From assembly GCA_031972295.1 (NCBI GenBank), contig DALYEZ010000001.1:1-64000 (forward strand): a stretch of DNA of 64,000 nt. Direction: 5' to 3'. This document shows, piece by piece, positions 43,100 to 51,635 of the stretch (position 1 is its first letter; each line of letters begins with the position of its first letter). Origin of the DNA: JALHNF01 sp031972295 (GTDB taxonomy: Bacteria; Patescibacteriota; Minisyncoccia; Phycocordibacterales; UBA5272). Below the pieces are notes generated by a model. The model had not been told where the DNA came from, made no database searches, and was given only the letters and a program-made list of their open reading frames with translations. A program made the position numbers and the translations under genes.

Positions 43100-44044
43100 A
43101 TGTCACATTCAATACTTTTACCTTCTAAACCAAAAATAGTTTCAGAAGATGGTTTTTCGGGCGTTTACGAAATCGATGGATTATATCCAGGATACGGACA
43201 CACATTAGGAAACTCTCTTCGAAGAATTATCCTTTCGTCACTTCCTGGCGTTGCAATCACATCAATTAAAATTGATGGTGTTCAGCATGAGTTCTCTACA
43301 ATGGCGGGGGTAAAAGAAGATGTTATTACAGTTCTTCTTAATCTTAAGCGCATTCGTTTTGCTATGACAGGCGATGAACCACAAGTGGTTACTATCGATG
43401 TTAAAGGGGAAAAAACCGTTACCGCTAAAGATATCGAAGTTGGTGGACAGGTAGAAGTTACAACAAAGGACCAGTACATTTGTGAACTTACACAAAAGAG
43501 CGCTGTTTTCTCTGTTGAAATGACACTTGAAAAAGGTCTTGGATATGTTTCAAAGGAGAATCATCGAAAAGAAAAAACTCCAATCGGGACTATCGCCCTT
43601 GATGCATCATTTACTCCTATTCGTCGCGTAAGTTACGAAGTAGAAAATATGCGTGTCGGTGACCGAACTGACCATAACCGTCTTCGAATTACTATTGAAA
43701 CAGATGGCACAATTACACCTCGAAAAGCCCTCGAATCTTCAATTGAAGCCATGATCATGCAGCTCCAGGCAGTTGTTGGATTTAGAGAATCTCTTACTTC
43801 TCAAGCAAATCCTGAAAAGTCAGAAGTTGTTGCCGAAGAAACTGATCTTACAAAGGTAAAGATTGAAGACCTCGACATTTCAAAACGATCTCAAAACGCT
43901 CTTATTGAAGGAGGAATTAAATCAGTTGCAGGACTTGCTCGAAAAAGTGAACAAGATCTCCTTGAAATCGATGGAATTGCTGAAAAAGGGGTTGAAGAAA
44001 TCAAACTTGCTCTCACAAAACTCGGTGTCGTATTAAAAGATTAG
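43100..44044 (+). CDS. rpoA: DNA-directed RNA polymerase subunit alpha
   Basis: 314 residues with both halves of the alpha subunit. The N-terminal dimerisation domain has YPGYGHTLGNSLRRIILSSL and GVKEDVITVLLNLKRIR, and the C-terminal domain (about 255-312) has DISKRSQNALIEGGIKSVA with the helix-hairpin-helix that binds UP elements and activators. Alpha dimers assemble the polymerase core. It is slightly shorter than E. coli RpoA. Confidence 0.97.
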   Translation: MSHSILLPSKPKIVSEDGFSGVYEIDGLYPGYGHTLGNSLRRIILSSLPGVAITSIKIDGVQHEFSTMAGVKEDVITVLLNLKRIRFAMTGDEPQVVTIDVKGEKTVTAKDIEVGGQVEVTTKDQYICELTQKSAVFSVEMTLEKGLGYVSKENHRKEKTPIGTIALDASFTPIRRVSYEVENMRVGDRTDHNRLRITIETDGTITPRKALESSIEAMIMQLQAVVGFRESLTSQANPEKSEVVAEETDLTKVKIEDLDISKRSQNALIEGGIKSVAGLARKSEQDLLEIDGIAEKGVEEIKLALTKLGVVLKD

Positions 44045-44048
44045 TCGT

Positions 44049-44405
44049 ATGAATCATCACAAAACAGGAAGAAAATTTGGTCGGGAAAAGAATGCACGTG
44101 TAGCACTCGTACGAGGCTTACTCCTTTCTCTTATCGAACATGAAAGTATTGTTACAACTGAAGCAAAAGCGAAAGAAATCCGCCCACGCATTGAAAAGCT
44201 TGTAACACGAGCAAAAGAAGATACTCTTGCAAACAAACGTATTGTTCTTTCTCGACTTTACAACAGCACAAAGGCGACTCGAAAACTTTTTGCCGATATC
44301 GGTAAACGGTTTGACGGTGTACAGGGTGGCTATACTCGTATTATTAAACTTGGTCGCCGCACAGGAGATGCAAGTAAAATGGCAGTAATTGAATTCACAA
44401 AGTAA
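44049..44405 (+). CDS. rplQ: 50S ribosomal protein L17
   Basis: 118 residues. It begins MNHHKTGRKFGREKNARVAL and has EHESIVTTEAKAKEIRPRIEK and the C-terminal GGYTRIIKLGRRTGDASKMA. L17 sits near the peptide exit tunnel. It follows rpoA by four nt, as in most bacteria. Confidence 0.97.
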   Translation: MNHHKTGRKFGREKNARVALVRGLLLSLIEHESIVTTEAKAKEIRPRIEKLVTRAKEDTLANKRIVLSRLYNSTKATRKLFADIGKRFDGVQGGYTRIIKLGRRTGDASKMAVIEFTK

Positions 44406-44406
44406 T

Positions 44407-44751
44407 ATGAAACACACAATCGACGCCACAAATCAGTCTCTCGGACGAATTGCTACACAGGTAGCTGCGCTTTTGAATGGAAAAAATACTGTTACTTTTG
44501 TTAAAAATAAAGTTGCAGAAGTAGAAGTTGCAGTTATTAATGCTTCAAAACTTAAAGTAACGGGAAGTAAAATGAAAGAATCTGTGCACAAGCGCTACTC
44601 TGGATACCCAGGAGGCCTTACACAAGAATCTCTTACACATGTTGTTGCAAAAAAAGGTCACGCTGAGCTTATCAAACATGCGGTAGAAGGAATGCTTCCT
44701 AAAAACAAGCTCCAGAAAATTCGCATGAAGCTTCTTACTATTTCTGAATAA
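44407..44751 (+). CDS. rplM: 50S ribosomal protein L13, short form
   Basis: 114 residues from the ATG at 44407, two bases after the rplQ stop; an in-frame upstream extension lies inside rplQ. Family stretches are IDATNQSLGRIATQVAALLNG, KRYSGYPGG and AVEGMLPKNKL. The usual length is about 142, so both the N-terminal strand and the C-terminal tail are reduced. L13 is an early-assembling 50S protein. Confidence 0.93.
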   Translation: MKHTIDATNQSLGRIATQVAALLNGKNTVTFVKNKVAEVEVAVINASKLKVTGSKMKESVHKRYSGYPGGLTQESLTHVVAKKGHAELIKHAVEGMLPKNKLQKIRMKLLTISE

Positions 44752-44756
44752 CTTTT

Positions 44757-45155
44757 ATGACAACAAAACGATACATTGAATCAGTAGGACGACGAAAAAC
44801 CGCAATTGCGCGAGTACGTATTTCTGAAGCTGCAAAACGAGTTGTTACAGTAAATGATAAAGAACTTGCTGTGTACTTTCCAACGAAAGAACTCCAAGCA
44901 ATCGTTCTTTCTCCTCTTGAAGCAGGAGAACTCGTACACACGTACTCAGTTTCGGTAAAAGTTCTCGGCGGTGGTATTCATGCTCAGGCAGAAGCTGTTC
45001 GTCACGGACTTTCTCGATCTTTAGTGAAAGCAGAAGGTACTATCAAGGATGCTCTGAAGAAGCTTGATCTTCTCAAACGTGATCCTCGAGCTGTAGAACG
45101 AAAGAAATTTGGTCTCAAGAAAGCTCGCAAAGCTCCAACTTGGTCAAAGCGTTAA
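44757..45155 (+). CDS. rpsI: 30S ribosomal protein S9
   Basis: 132 residues. It has YIESVGRRKTAIARVRI, VKVLGGGIHAQAEAVRHGLS and the C-terminal RKAPTWSKR, whose last Lys-Arg contacts P-site tRNA. The usual rplM-rpsI pairing is retained, here joined to the rpoA-rplQ end. Confidence 0.97.
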   Translation: MTTKRYIESVGRRKTAIARVRISEAAKRVVTVNDKELAVYFPTKELQAIVLSPLEAGELVHTYSVSVKVLGGGIHAQAEAVRHGLSRSLVKAEGTIKDALKKLDLLKRDPRAVERKKFGLKKARKAPTWSKR

Positions 45156-45178
45156 TTTTCAATCGAAAATTCTATATG

Positions 45179-45207
45179 AAAAACTGCCATTTTATGGTAG
45201 TTTTTTG
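45179..45207 (+). terminator. rho-independent terminator after rpsI
   Basis: AAAAACTGCCA and TGGTAGTTTTTT pair around a short TTTTA-type loop and are followed by a T-run. It ends the ribosomal operon six bases before grpE. Confidence 0.85.
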
Positions 45208-45212
45208 TATAT

Positions 45213-45785
45213 ATGGATGAGAAAGAATTAGACGAAACACAAATAGAAGATGTATCTTTTGAGTCTACCGACACTGAAGGTGTAGAAGAAACTCAGGGTG
45301 CAAAAATAAAGAAACTCCGTGAAGAAATAGAGAAATTACGTAAGGAACGTGATGAGTATTTGGTTGGCTGGCAAAGAGCTAAAGCTGACTATGTAAACCA
45401 ATCTAAAACGTATCTTGAAGAACGCTCTGATTTAATTAAAAACGCAGCTCGAAAAACTATCTCCGCAATACTTCCAACACTTGATACCTATGACTTAGCG
45501 AAAAGTAATATTGACGCCTGGAATGCAGTGGATGCAAATTGGCGCACAGGCATAGAATATATCTTTCAGCAACTCTTAAATACTCTTGAAAATGAAGGTT
45601 TAAAAAAGTTTGGAAAGGTTGGAGATGTGTTTGATCCAAACCTCCACCAGAGCATTGAAGCAATCCCAGTTTCTGATAGAATGCAAGATGGTACCGTCCT
45701 TTCAGTCCTGCAAAGTGGCTATATGCTACATGAGAAAGTTATTCGTCCAGCAAAGGTGAATGTCGGAATATACAAACAAGAATAA
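45213..45785 (+). CDS. grpE: nucleotide exchange factor GrpE
   Basis: 190 residues. An acidic N-terminus is followed by a long dimerising coiled coil (about 28-70) and the beta-wing domain with KFGKVGDVFDPNLHQSIEA and VLQSGYMLHEKVIRPAKV. GrpE releases ADP from DnaK. It heads grpE-dnaK-dnaJ; no hrcA gene and no CIRCE inverted repeat were found upstream, so heat control must use another mechanism. Confidence 0.95.
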   Translation: MDEKELDETQIEDVSFESTDTEGVEETQGAKIKKLREEIEKLRKERDEYLVGWQRAKADYVNQSKTYLEERSDLIKNAARKTISAILPTLDTYDLAKSNIDAWNAVDANWRTGIEYIFQQLLNTLENEGLKKFGKVGDVFDPNLHQSIEAIPVSDRMQDGTVLSVLQSGYMLHEKVIRPAKVNVGIYKQE

Positions 45786-45814
45786 TATTATTTGAAATTA
45801 GAACATTTTAGACT

Positions 45815-47674
45815 ATGGCAAAAATTATCGGAATCGACTTAGGAACAACAAACTCTGCGGTTGCCATTATCGAAGCAGGGCAGCCAAAGATTATTGAAAA
45901 TATTGAAGGTAATCGTACAACACCGTCAATTATTGCTCAGGCAAAAAATGGTGAACGCCTCGTAGGACTCCTTGCCAAGCGTCAGGCAGTAACAAACCCA
46001 CATAACACCATTTACGGTGTGAAGCGCTACATGGGGCACCGTTTCGACGATGCAGAGGTACAAAAAGACAAGGCAAGTGTTCCGTACAAGATTAAAAAGG
46101 CTGAAAATGGTGGCGTGCTTGTGGAAATGGATGGTAAAGACTACCGACCTGAAGAAGTTTCAGCAATGATTTTACAAAAAATCAAAGCAGATGTTGAAGC
46201 AAAACTCGGTGAGAAAATTACAGAAGCAGTTATTACTGTTCCTGCATACTTCAACGACTCACAACGACAGGCAACAAAAGATGCGGGTAAAATTGCAGGT
46301 CTTGATGTGAAGCGTATTATCAACGAACCAACAGCAGCTGCGCTTGCGTACGGATTTAACTCTAAAAAAGATCAGCAAATCGCGGTGTACGACTTTGGAG
46401 GTGGGACATTCGACGTCTCTATCCTTGAAGTCAGTGGCGATGTTATTGAAGTGAAGTCAACAGACGGTGACTCACATTTAGGTGGAGAAGACATTGACCA
46501 GAAAATTGTAAAATTTATCGCTGATGAATATAAGAAAGAAAGTGGTATTGATGTTACAAGTGATGCCCTTGCACTCCAGCGATTGAAAGAAGCAGCTGAG
46601 AAAGCAAAACATGAGCTTTCAACAACAATGGAATCAGAAATTAACATTCCATTTATTACTTCAGATGCTTCAGGGCCAAAGCATCTCCTTATGCGTATGT
46701 CTCGAGTGCAACTCGAAGGAATTGCAAAGGAATTTATCGATCGATCTATTGAGATCACTAAGCGTGCGCTTGAAAATTCTCCATTCAAGAAAGATCAGAT
46801 TGATGAAGTGATTCTTGTGGGAGGACAGACTCGTATGCCTGCGATTGTAGAGGCGGTAAAAGCTTTCTTTGGGAAAGAGCCAAATAGAACTATCAACCCA
46901 GATGAAGTAGTAGCGCTCGGTGCAGCTGTGCAAGCCGGAGTTCTGCAAGGTGATGTGAAGGATGTTCTTCTTTTGGATGTGATCCCACTTTCTCTCGGTA
47001 TTGAAACTATGGGAAATGTAGCTACAAAGCTTGTAGAACGTAATACCACTATTCCAACGCAGCGATCTCAAACCTTCTCAACTGCTGCTGACAATCAAAC
47101 TTCAGTGGAGATTCATATCGTACAAGGTGAGCGACCTATGGCGGCTGACAACAAATCTCTTGGGCGATTTGTACTCGACGGCATTCCACCAAGTCCGCGT
47201 GGTGTACCACAAGTAGAGGTAACCTTTGATGTTGATGCGAACGGAATTTTGCAGGTAAAGGCAAAAGACAAGACTTCAGGTAAAGAACAGAGTATTCGTA
47301 TTGAGGCATCTTCTGGTCTTAAAGAAGAAGATATCAAGCGTATGCAGCAAGAAGCAGAAATCCATGCTGAGGAAGACAAGAAAAAGAAAGAATTAATTGA
47401 GGCTCGTAACATGGCACAGTCACTTGCATACACCGCTGAGAAAGCTCTCAAAGATGCTGGAGATAAAATAAGTGACGAGGTGAAGAAAAATGTACAAATA
47501 GAAATTGAAAACGTACAGAAAGTAATGTCAAGCGAAGACAAAGATGCTATTGAAAAAGCAACGGAAAGCCTAAGTACTGCAATGCAAAAAATTGGTGAAG
47601 AAATGAGTAAGCACCAAGCTGATGCACCACAAGCTGACGCTGAACCAAAGCCGGAAGAACCAAAAACTGAATAA
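45815..47674 (+). CDS. dnaK: chaperone protein DnaK (Hsp70)
   Basis: 619 residues. The ATPase domain shows IGIDLGTTNSAVA, NEPTAAALAYGF, VYDFGGGTFDVSILE and VGGQTRMPAI. The substrate domain begins near VIPLSLGIETMG and the lid is the helical region from about 500. The tail is QADAEPKPEEPKTE rather than the common EEV(D/K) ending. DnaK folds clients with DnaJ and GrpE encoded on either side. Confidence 0.98.
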   Translation: MAKIIGIDLGTTNSAVAIIEAGQPKIIENIEGNRTTPSIIAQAKNGERLVGLLAKRQAVTNPHNTIYGVKRYMGHRFDDAEVQKDKASVPYKIKKAENGGVLVEMDGKDYRPEEVSAMILQKIKADVEAKLGEKITEAVITVPAYFNDSQRQATKDAGKIAGLDVKRIINEPTAAALAYGFNSKKDQQIAVYDFGGGTFDVSILEVSGDVIEVKSTDGDSHLGGEDIDQKIVKFIADEYKKESGIDVTSDALALQRLKEAAEKAKHELSTTMESEINIPFITSDASGPKHLLMRMSRVQLEGIAKEFIDRSIEITKRALENSPFKKDQIDEVILVGGQTRMPAIVEAVKAFFGKEPNRTINPDEVVALGAAVQAGVLQGDVKDVLLLDVIPLSLGIETMGNVATKLVERNTTIPTQRSQTFSTAADNQTSVEIHIVQGERPMAADNKSLGRFVLDGIPPSPRGVPQVEVTFDVDANGILQVKAKDKTSGKEQSIRIEASSGLKEEDIKRMQQEAEIHAEEDKKKKELIEARNMAQSLAYTAEKALKDAGDKISDEVKKNVQIEIENVQKVMSSEDKDAIEKATESLSTAMQKIGEEMSKHQADAPQADAEPKPEEPKTE

Positions 47675-47679
47675 TTTTT

Positions 47680-47717
47680 ATAAAACAAAATCCTGCAAAA
47701 GCGGGATTTTGTTTTAT
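47680..47717 (+). terminator. terminator between dnaK and dnaJ
   Basis: ATAAAACAAAATCC-type and GGATTTTGTTTTAT-type arms pair around GCAAAAGC, with a T-rich end. It probably reduces dnaJ expression relative to dnaK. Confidence 0.85.
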
Positions 47718-47756
47718 ATTGAAAAGTTATAAAAATCAAGTACTATATGAATACCT

Positions 47757-48842
47757 ATGGCGGCGAAAAACTACTATGACATTCTTGGGGTTTCAAAAGG
47801 TGCCTCTAAAGATGAAATAAAAAAAGCTTTCTATAAACTCGCCCACAAGTACCACCCAGACAAAAAAGAAGGTGACGAGGCAAAATTTAAAGAAGTAAAC
47901 GAGGCATACCAAACTCTCTCTGATGATCAAAAACGACAACAATACGATACCTACGGACAAACCTTTAATGGCGCTGGTCCTCAACAAGGTGGAGGTTTTG
48001 GTGGATTTGATTTTTCTGGATTTCAAAACAGCGGAGGCTTTAATGTAAACATGGATGATATTGGAGATATCTTCGGTGATTTTTTTGGAGGTTTCGGTGG
48101 TGGTGGACGATCTCGAAAACCTCGTGGGGCAGATATCTCAGTACAAGTTCTTGTTTCATTTGAAGAATCTGTTTTCGGGGCAAAAAGAACACTCCAGATG
48201 ACCAAAAATGCAGCATGTGAGACATGTACTGGCACAGGTGCGGCACCTCACTCAAAGATGAAAACCTGTGACACCTGTAAAGGTCAAGGTAAGGTGAAAG
48301 ATACACGAGCATCTTTTTTGGGTGGAATATCAATGGTGCGAATTTGCGATACGTGTCATGGGGATGGAAAAGTTCCAGAACAAAAATGTAAGACTTGTAG
48401 TGGAGATGGAGTAACCCGTAAGCGAGAGGAAATAACAATTGAAATTCCAAAAGGTATTCAAAATGGAGAGACGCTGCAGATGTCAGGTGGTGGGGAGTCA
48501 ATACAAGGTGGAACACCAGGGAATTTGTATGTGCAGATAAAAGTTGAGCCGCACAAACTCTTCAAGAGAGATGGGTATGACATTGTGTATAAACACTCTA
48601 TTTCTGTGAGTGATGCAATTCTTGGTGCGAAGCAAACTATTAAAACTCTCGATGGGGAGCATGCTCTCCATATACCAGAAGGTTCAGCTCATGGATCTCT
48701 TGTACGTATTTCCGGAAAAGGTGTGCCGAATGACCGAGGTAAGCGTGGCGACTTTGTAGTGGTACTTGATTTAAAAGTGCCACAAAAGCTTTCTAAGAAA
48801 GCAAGAGAATTAGTGGAAAAACTAAAAGAGGAGGGACTCTAA
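47757..48842 (+). CDS. dnaJ: chaperone protein DnaJ (Hsp40)
   Basis: 361 residues. The J domain has YYDILGVSKGASKDEIKKAF and the essential HPD in YHPDKKEG. A Gly/Phe-rich linker (about 75-120) follows, then four zinc repeats CETCTGTGA, CDTCKGQGK, CDTCHGDGK and CKTCSGDGV, and the C-terminal substrate domains. This is a complete type I DnaJ. It stimulates DnaK ATPase. Confidence 0.97.
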   Translation: MAAKNYYDILGVSKGASKDEIKKAFYKLAHKYHPDKKEGDEAKFKEVNEAYQTLSDDQKRQQYDTYGQTFNGAGPQQGGGFGGFDFSGFQNSGGFNVNMDDIGDIFGDFFGGFGGGGRSRKPRGADISVQVLVSFEESVFGAKRTLQMTKNAACETCTGTGAAPHSKMKTCDTCKGQGKVKDTRASFLGGISMVRICDTCHGDGKVPEQKCKTCSGDGVTRKREEITIEIPKGIQNGETLQMSGGGESIQGGTPGNLYVQIKVEPHKLFKRDGYDIVYKHSISVSDAILGAKQTIKTLDGEHALHIPEGSAHGSLVRISGKGVPNDRGKRGDFVVVLDLKVPQKLSKKARELVEKLKEEGL

Positions 48843-48846
48843 AAAT

Positions 48847-48893
48847 ACAAAACCCCGCAAAACTGAGACACGACTTTCGTGGGGTTTTGCGGG
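48847..48893. terminator. bidirectional terminator between dnaJ and the small minus-strand gene
   Basis: On the minus strand CCCGCAAAAC pairs with GTTTTGCGGG around an inner CACGA/TCGTG hairpin and is followed by GTTTTGTATTTTT. On the plus strand AAAACCCC can pair with GGGGTTTT to end dnaJ. Confidence 0.8.
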
Positions 48894-48897
48894 CAAT

Positions 48898-49077
48898 TTA
48901 GATGTAGGAAGGACTCATAAACAAAGCCTTCTCTTGTGTCTTTTCAAAAAAATCTCGTTGGCTTAAATGCCAAATGGTTCCTGATTGGTCTTGAATCACG
49001 TACACACCCGCCTTAACATCTAGAACCATTGCGTAACAAAATGATCCTTCTTGATCATATATTCGCACAATTTCCAT
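48898..49077 (-). CDS. small orphan protein, 59 residues
   Basis: The ATG at 49077 follows an AGGAGAGG ribosome binding site by five bases and the frame ends with TAA at 48898. The protein starts MEIVRIYDQEGSFCYAMVLD and looks like a compact beta-rich soluble fold, without signal or membrane segment. It has its own promoter (49106-49134) and terminator. The product is not recognised. The full set of expression signals argues that it is real despite its size. Confidence 0.65.
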   Translation of the reverse strand: MEIVRIYDQEGSFCYAMVLDVKAGVYVIQDQSGTIWHLSQRDFFEKTQEKALFMSPSYI

Positions 49078-49105
49078 GAACCCTCTCCTGAGATTGTTGT
49101 TTTAA

Positions 49106-49134
49106 TTTGTAACAATAGACAAAATAAAAGTCAA
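49106..49134 (-). promoter_or_regulatory. promoter of the 59-residue gene
   Basis: On the minus strand TTGACT (complement of 49129-49134), a 17-bp spacer and TACAAA (complement of 49106-49111) give a transcript start about 22 nt before the ATG. Confidence 0.5.
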
Positions 49135-49150
49135 GGTCGTGATTTCTCTA

Positions 49151-49165
49151 TATAATTGATACTAT
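49151..49165 (+). promoter_or_regulatory. -10 element of trpS
   Basis: TATAAT (49151-49156) lies nine bases before the ATG, with no Shine-Dalgarno sequence. Confidence 0.55.
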
Positions 49166-50182
49166 ATGCAGATGAATACGGAAGATATAGTACTCACTGG
49201 CGATCGACCAACAGGAAAACTGCACCTTGGACATTTTGTTGGTTCAATACAAAACCGGCTCAAACTTCAAGATGAATACCAGAACTGCTATTACATGATT
49301 GCGGATATTCAAGCACTTACCGACAATGCGGATAATCCTCAAAAAGTACGTGACAATGTGCTTGAAGTCGCACTCGATAATCTCGCATGTGGTCTTGATC
49401 CAAAAAAGACTACTATGTTTATTCAGTCGCAAGTACCCGAGATTGCTGAGCTCACAGTACTTTTCTTAAATCTGGTAACAGTTGCGCGTCTAAAGCGTAA
49501 CCCAACCGTGAAAGCAGAGATGAGGCAAAAGGGGTTTGGTGAGGATGTACCGGCTGGATTTCTTACGTATCCTATAAGCCAAGCAGCGGACATCCTTTCA
49601 GTAAAAGGAAATGTAGTTCCTGTTGGAGAAGATCAGCTTCCTGTGCTTGAGCAAGCAAATGAAATCATTGATTCGTTTAATAGAATTTATGGCGAGACAT
49701 TTAAAAAAATTACAGGTCTTCTTGGTGCGAAAAACACTCAACGGCTAGTTGGCTTGGATGGTAATGCAAAAATGAGTAAATCTCTTGGTAATACCATTAA
49801 CCTTGCTGATGATGAAAAAACAATCATTTCTCAGGTGCGAAAAATGTACACTGACCCAGCACATATTCACAAAGAAGAACCTGGAAAAGTAGAGGGTAAT
49901 GTGGTGTTTACGTATCTCGATATTTTCGACTCAAACAAAGATGAAGTTGCAGAACTCAAAAGGCAATATAAGAAAGGGGGATTGGGGGACATGGAACTTA
50001 AGAATCGTCTATCGGCACGACTCGATGAAATTATTGCACCTATCCGTGCGCGGCGTGAAGAGCTTGCAAAAAATCCAGACGCGGTGATGAAAATCCTTGA
50101 AGAGGGAACAAAGAAAATGAGAAAAGAAGCTCAAAAGACTCTCTCTGAAGTAAAAGAGAAACTCAAGATATCCTATTTTTAA
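49166..50182 (+). CDS. trpS: tryptophanyl-tRNA synthetase
   Basis: 338 residues, normal for the bacterial enzyme. The class I HIGH motif is HLGH in TGDRPTGKLHLGHFVGS, the KMSKS loop is AKMSKSLGN, and the Trp-recognition region has IADIQALTDN and PVGEDQLPVLEQ. An ATG two codons downstream is an alternative start. It is followed by aspS after 28 nt. Confidence 0.96.
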   Translation: MQMNTEDIVLTGDRPTGKLHLGHFVGSIQNRLKLQDEYQNCYYMIADIQALTDNADNPQKVRDNVLEVALDNLACGLDPKKTTMFIQSQVPEIAELTVLFLNLVTVARLKRNPTVKAEMRQKGFGEDVPAGFLTYPISQAADILSVKGNVVPVGEDQLPVLEQANEIIDSFNRIYGETFKKITGLLGAKNTQRLVGLDGNAKMSKSLGNTINLADDEKTIISQVRKMYTDPAHIHKEEPGKVEGNVVFTYLDIFDSNKDEVAELKRQYKKGGLGDMELKNRLSARLDEIIAPIRARREELAKNPDAVMKILEEGTKKMRKEAQKTLSEVKEKLKISYF

Positions 50183-50198
50183 TTTTACCTAAAAAAGG

Positions 50199-50210
50199 TA
50201 GAATACCCAG
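50199..50210 (+). promoter_or_regulatory. -10 element of aspS, leaderless type
   Basis: TAGAAT (50199-50204) is followed by six bases and the ATG. A small hairpin (ACCT/AGGT) overlaps it, which could also weakly end trpS. Confidence 0.45.
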
Positions 50211-51635
50211 ATGAAACGCGTATACATAGGAGGACTTGCACAGCACGCAGATACCGCAGTGTCAATTCAAGGGTGGGTTCATACAAAAAGAAATCAAGGA
50301 AAGATGGTTTTCTTTGAATTTCGTGACATGACAGGAAAAGTGCAGGGAGTTGTCCTTCCAGGCAATGAAAATCTTAAAGCCCAGGCGGACGAACTCCGTG
50401 ACGAGTGTGTCGTAGAAATAACCGGTACAATCAATAAGCGTCCCGAGAAGAATGTGCAGGTTGGGAAGATAAACGGCGATATAGAGATGGTGATCGAGTC
50501 GATTTCTCTTCTCAACAAAGCTGAGGTTCTCCCTTTCCCCATTGCAAGTGATACACGAGAAATTGGCGAAGATGTACGGTTTACGCACCGCTACCTTGAT
50601 TTACGAAGTGAGCGCATGCAACGAAATATTCGCAAACGTGGAGAGGTTTTGCAATTTATTCGTAACTACCTTGCGGAAGAAAAGTTTACTGAAGTTGAAA
50701 CACCACTGCTTACAAAATCAACTCCTGAGGGTGCTCGTGATTTTGTAGTACCTGCACGGCTCTATCCTGGAAGTTTTTATGCGCTTCCACAATCTCCACA
50801 ACAATACAAACAACTTCTGATGACCGCAGGAATTGAACGTTATTTTCAAGTAGCTAAATGTCTTCGAGATGAAGATTCTCGTGGTGACCGTCAGCCAGAA
50901 TTCACACAGCTCGATATGGAAATGAGTTTTGTGAAAAAAGAAGATGTTATGGCATTAAACGAGAAGCTTCTTATTGAGCTTGTTTCGAAACATTATCCTG
51001 AGAAAAAGATTCAGCAAATTCCTTTTCCGCGCATTTCGTATAAAGAGGCAATGGAAAAATATGGAAATGATAGACCTGATATTCGTGAAGATAAAAATGA
51101 CCCAGATCTTTTGGCATTTTGTTGGGTAGTAGATTTCCCATTCTTTGAACGTACTGATAAGTCTGATAACCCTGATACTTTTGGAGACTGGACGTTCACT
51201 CACAATCCATTTTCTCGCCCAGTTTCAGAGCACATGAGTAACCTCATGGAAAAGAAAAACATTGGAGATATCATTACTTCTCAATATGATATTACATTAA
51301 ACGGTTACGAGATTGGTGGTGGAAGTATTCGAAATCATGAAGTAGGAGCACTCATGACTGTTTTTGAAATTCTTGGTTACAAAGAAGAAGAAATAAAAGC
51401 AAACTTCGGACACATGCTTACCGCATTTTCACTTGGCACACCACCTCACGGAGGTATTGCCTGGGGGTTTGATCGCCTCATGATGATTCTCCACAACGAA
51501 GCAAATATTCGTGAAGTTATGGCATTTCCGAAAACAGGCGAAGGAAAAGATCTTATGATGCAATCGCCAAGTACTATTTCAGACAAGCAACTTAAAGAAC
51601 TTTCTCTTGAGCTCAAACTCAAAAAACATGTCTAG
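50211..51635 (+). CDS. aspS: aspartyl-tRNA synthetase lacking the GAD insertion
   Basis: 474 residues, versus about 590 in E. coli. The anticodon-binding OB domain (1-105) and class II core are present: FTHRYLDLRSERMQ, QSPQQYKQLLM, CLRDEDSRGDRQPEFTQ and GIAWGFDRLMM. The bacterial GAD domain, normally about 130 residues between the KPDLR segment and the WVVDFPLFE segment, is gone: DRPDIRE (288-294) runs almost directly into WVVDFPFFE (305-313). Aminoacylation should be retained. Whether it also charges tRNA-Asn cannot be told here. Confidence 0.94.
   Translation: MKRVYIGGLAQHADTAVSIQGWVHTKRNQGKMVFFEFRDMTGKVQGVVLPGNENLKAQADELRDECVVEITGTINKRPEKNVQVGKINGDIEMVIESISLLNKAEVLPFPIASDTREIGEDVRFTHRYLDLRSERMQRNIRKRGEVLQFIRNYLAEEKFTEVETPLLTKSTPEGARDFVVPARLYPGSFYALPQSPQQYKQLLMTAGIERYFQVAKCLRDEDSRGDRQPEFTQLDMEMSFVKKEDVMALNEKLLIELVSKHYPEKKIQQIPFPRISYKEAMEKYGNDRPDIREDKNDPDLLAFCWVVDFPFFERTDKSDNPDTFGDWTFTHNPFSRPVSEHMSNLMEKKNIGDIITSQYDITLNGYEIGGGSIRNHEVGALMTVFEILGYKEEEIKANFGHMLTAFSLGTPPHGGIAWGFDRLMMILHNEANIREVMAFPKTGEGKDLMMQSPSTISDKQLKELSLELKLKKHV

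Noticed and set aside
47113..47739. 208-codon minus-strand frame over the 3' end of dnaK
   Set aside because: It is serine- and cysteine-rich antisense of the acidic DnaK lid and crosses the dnaK terminator.
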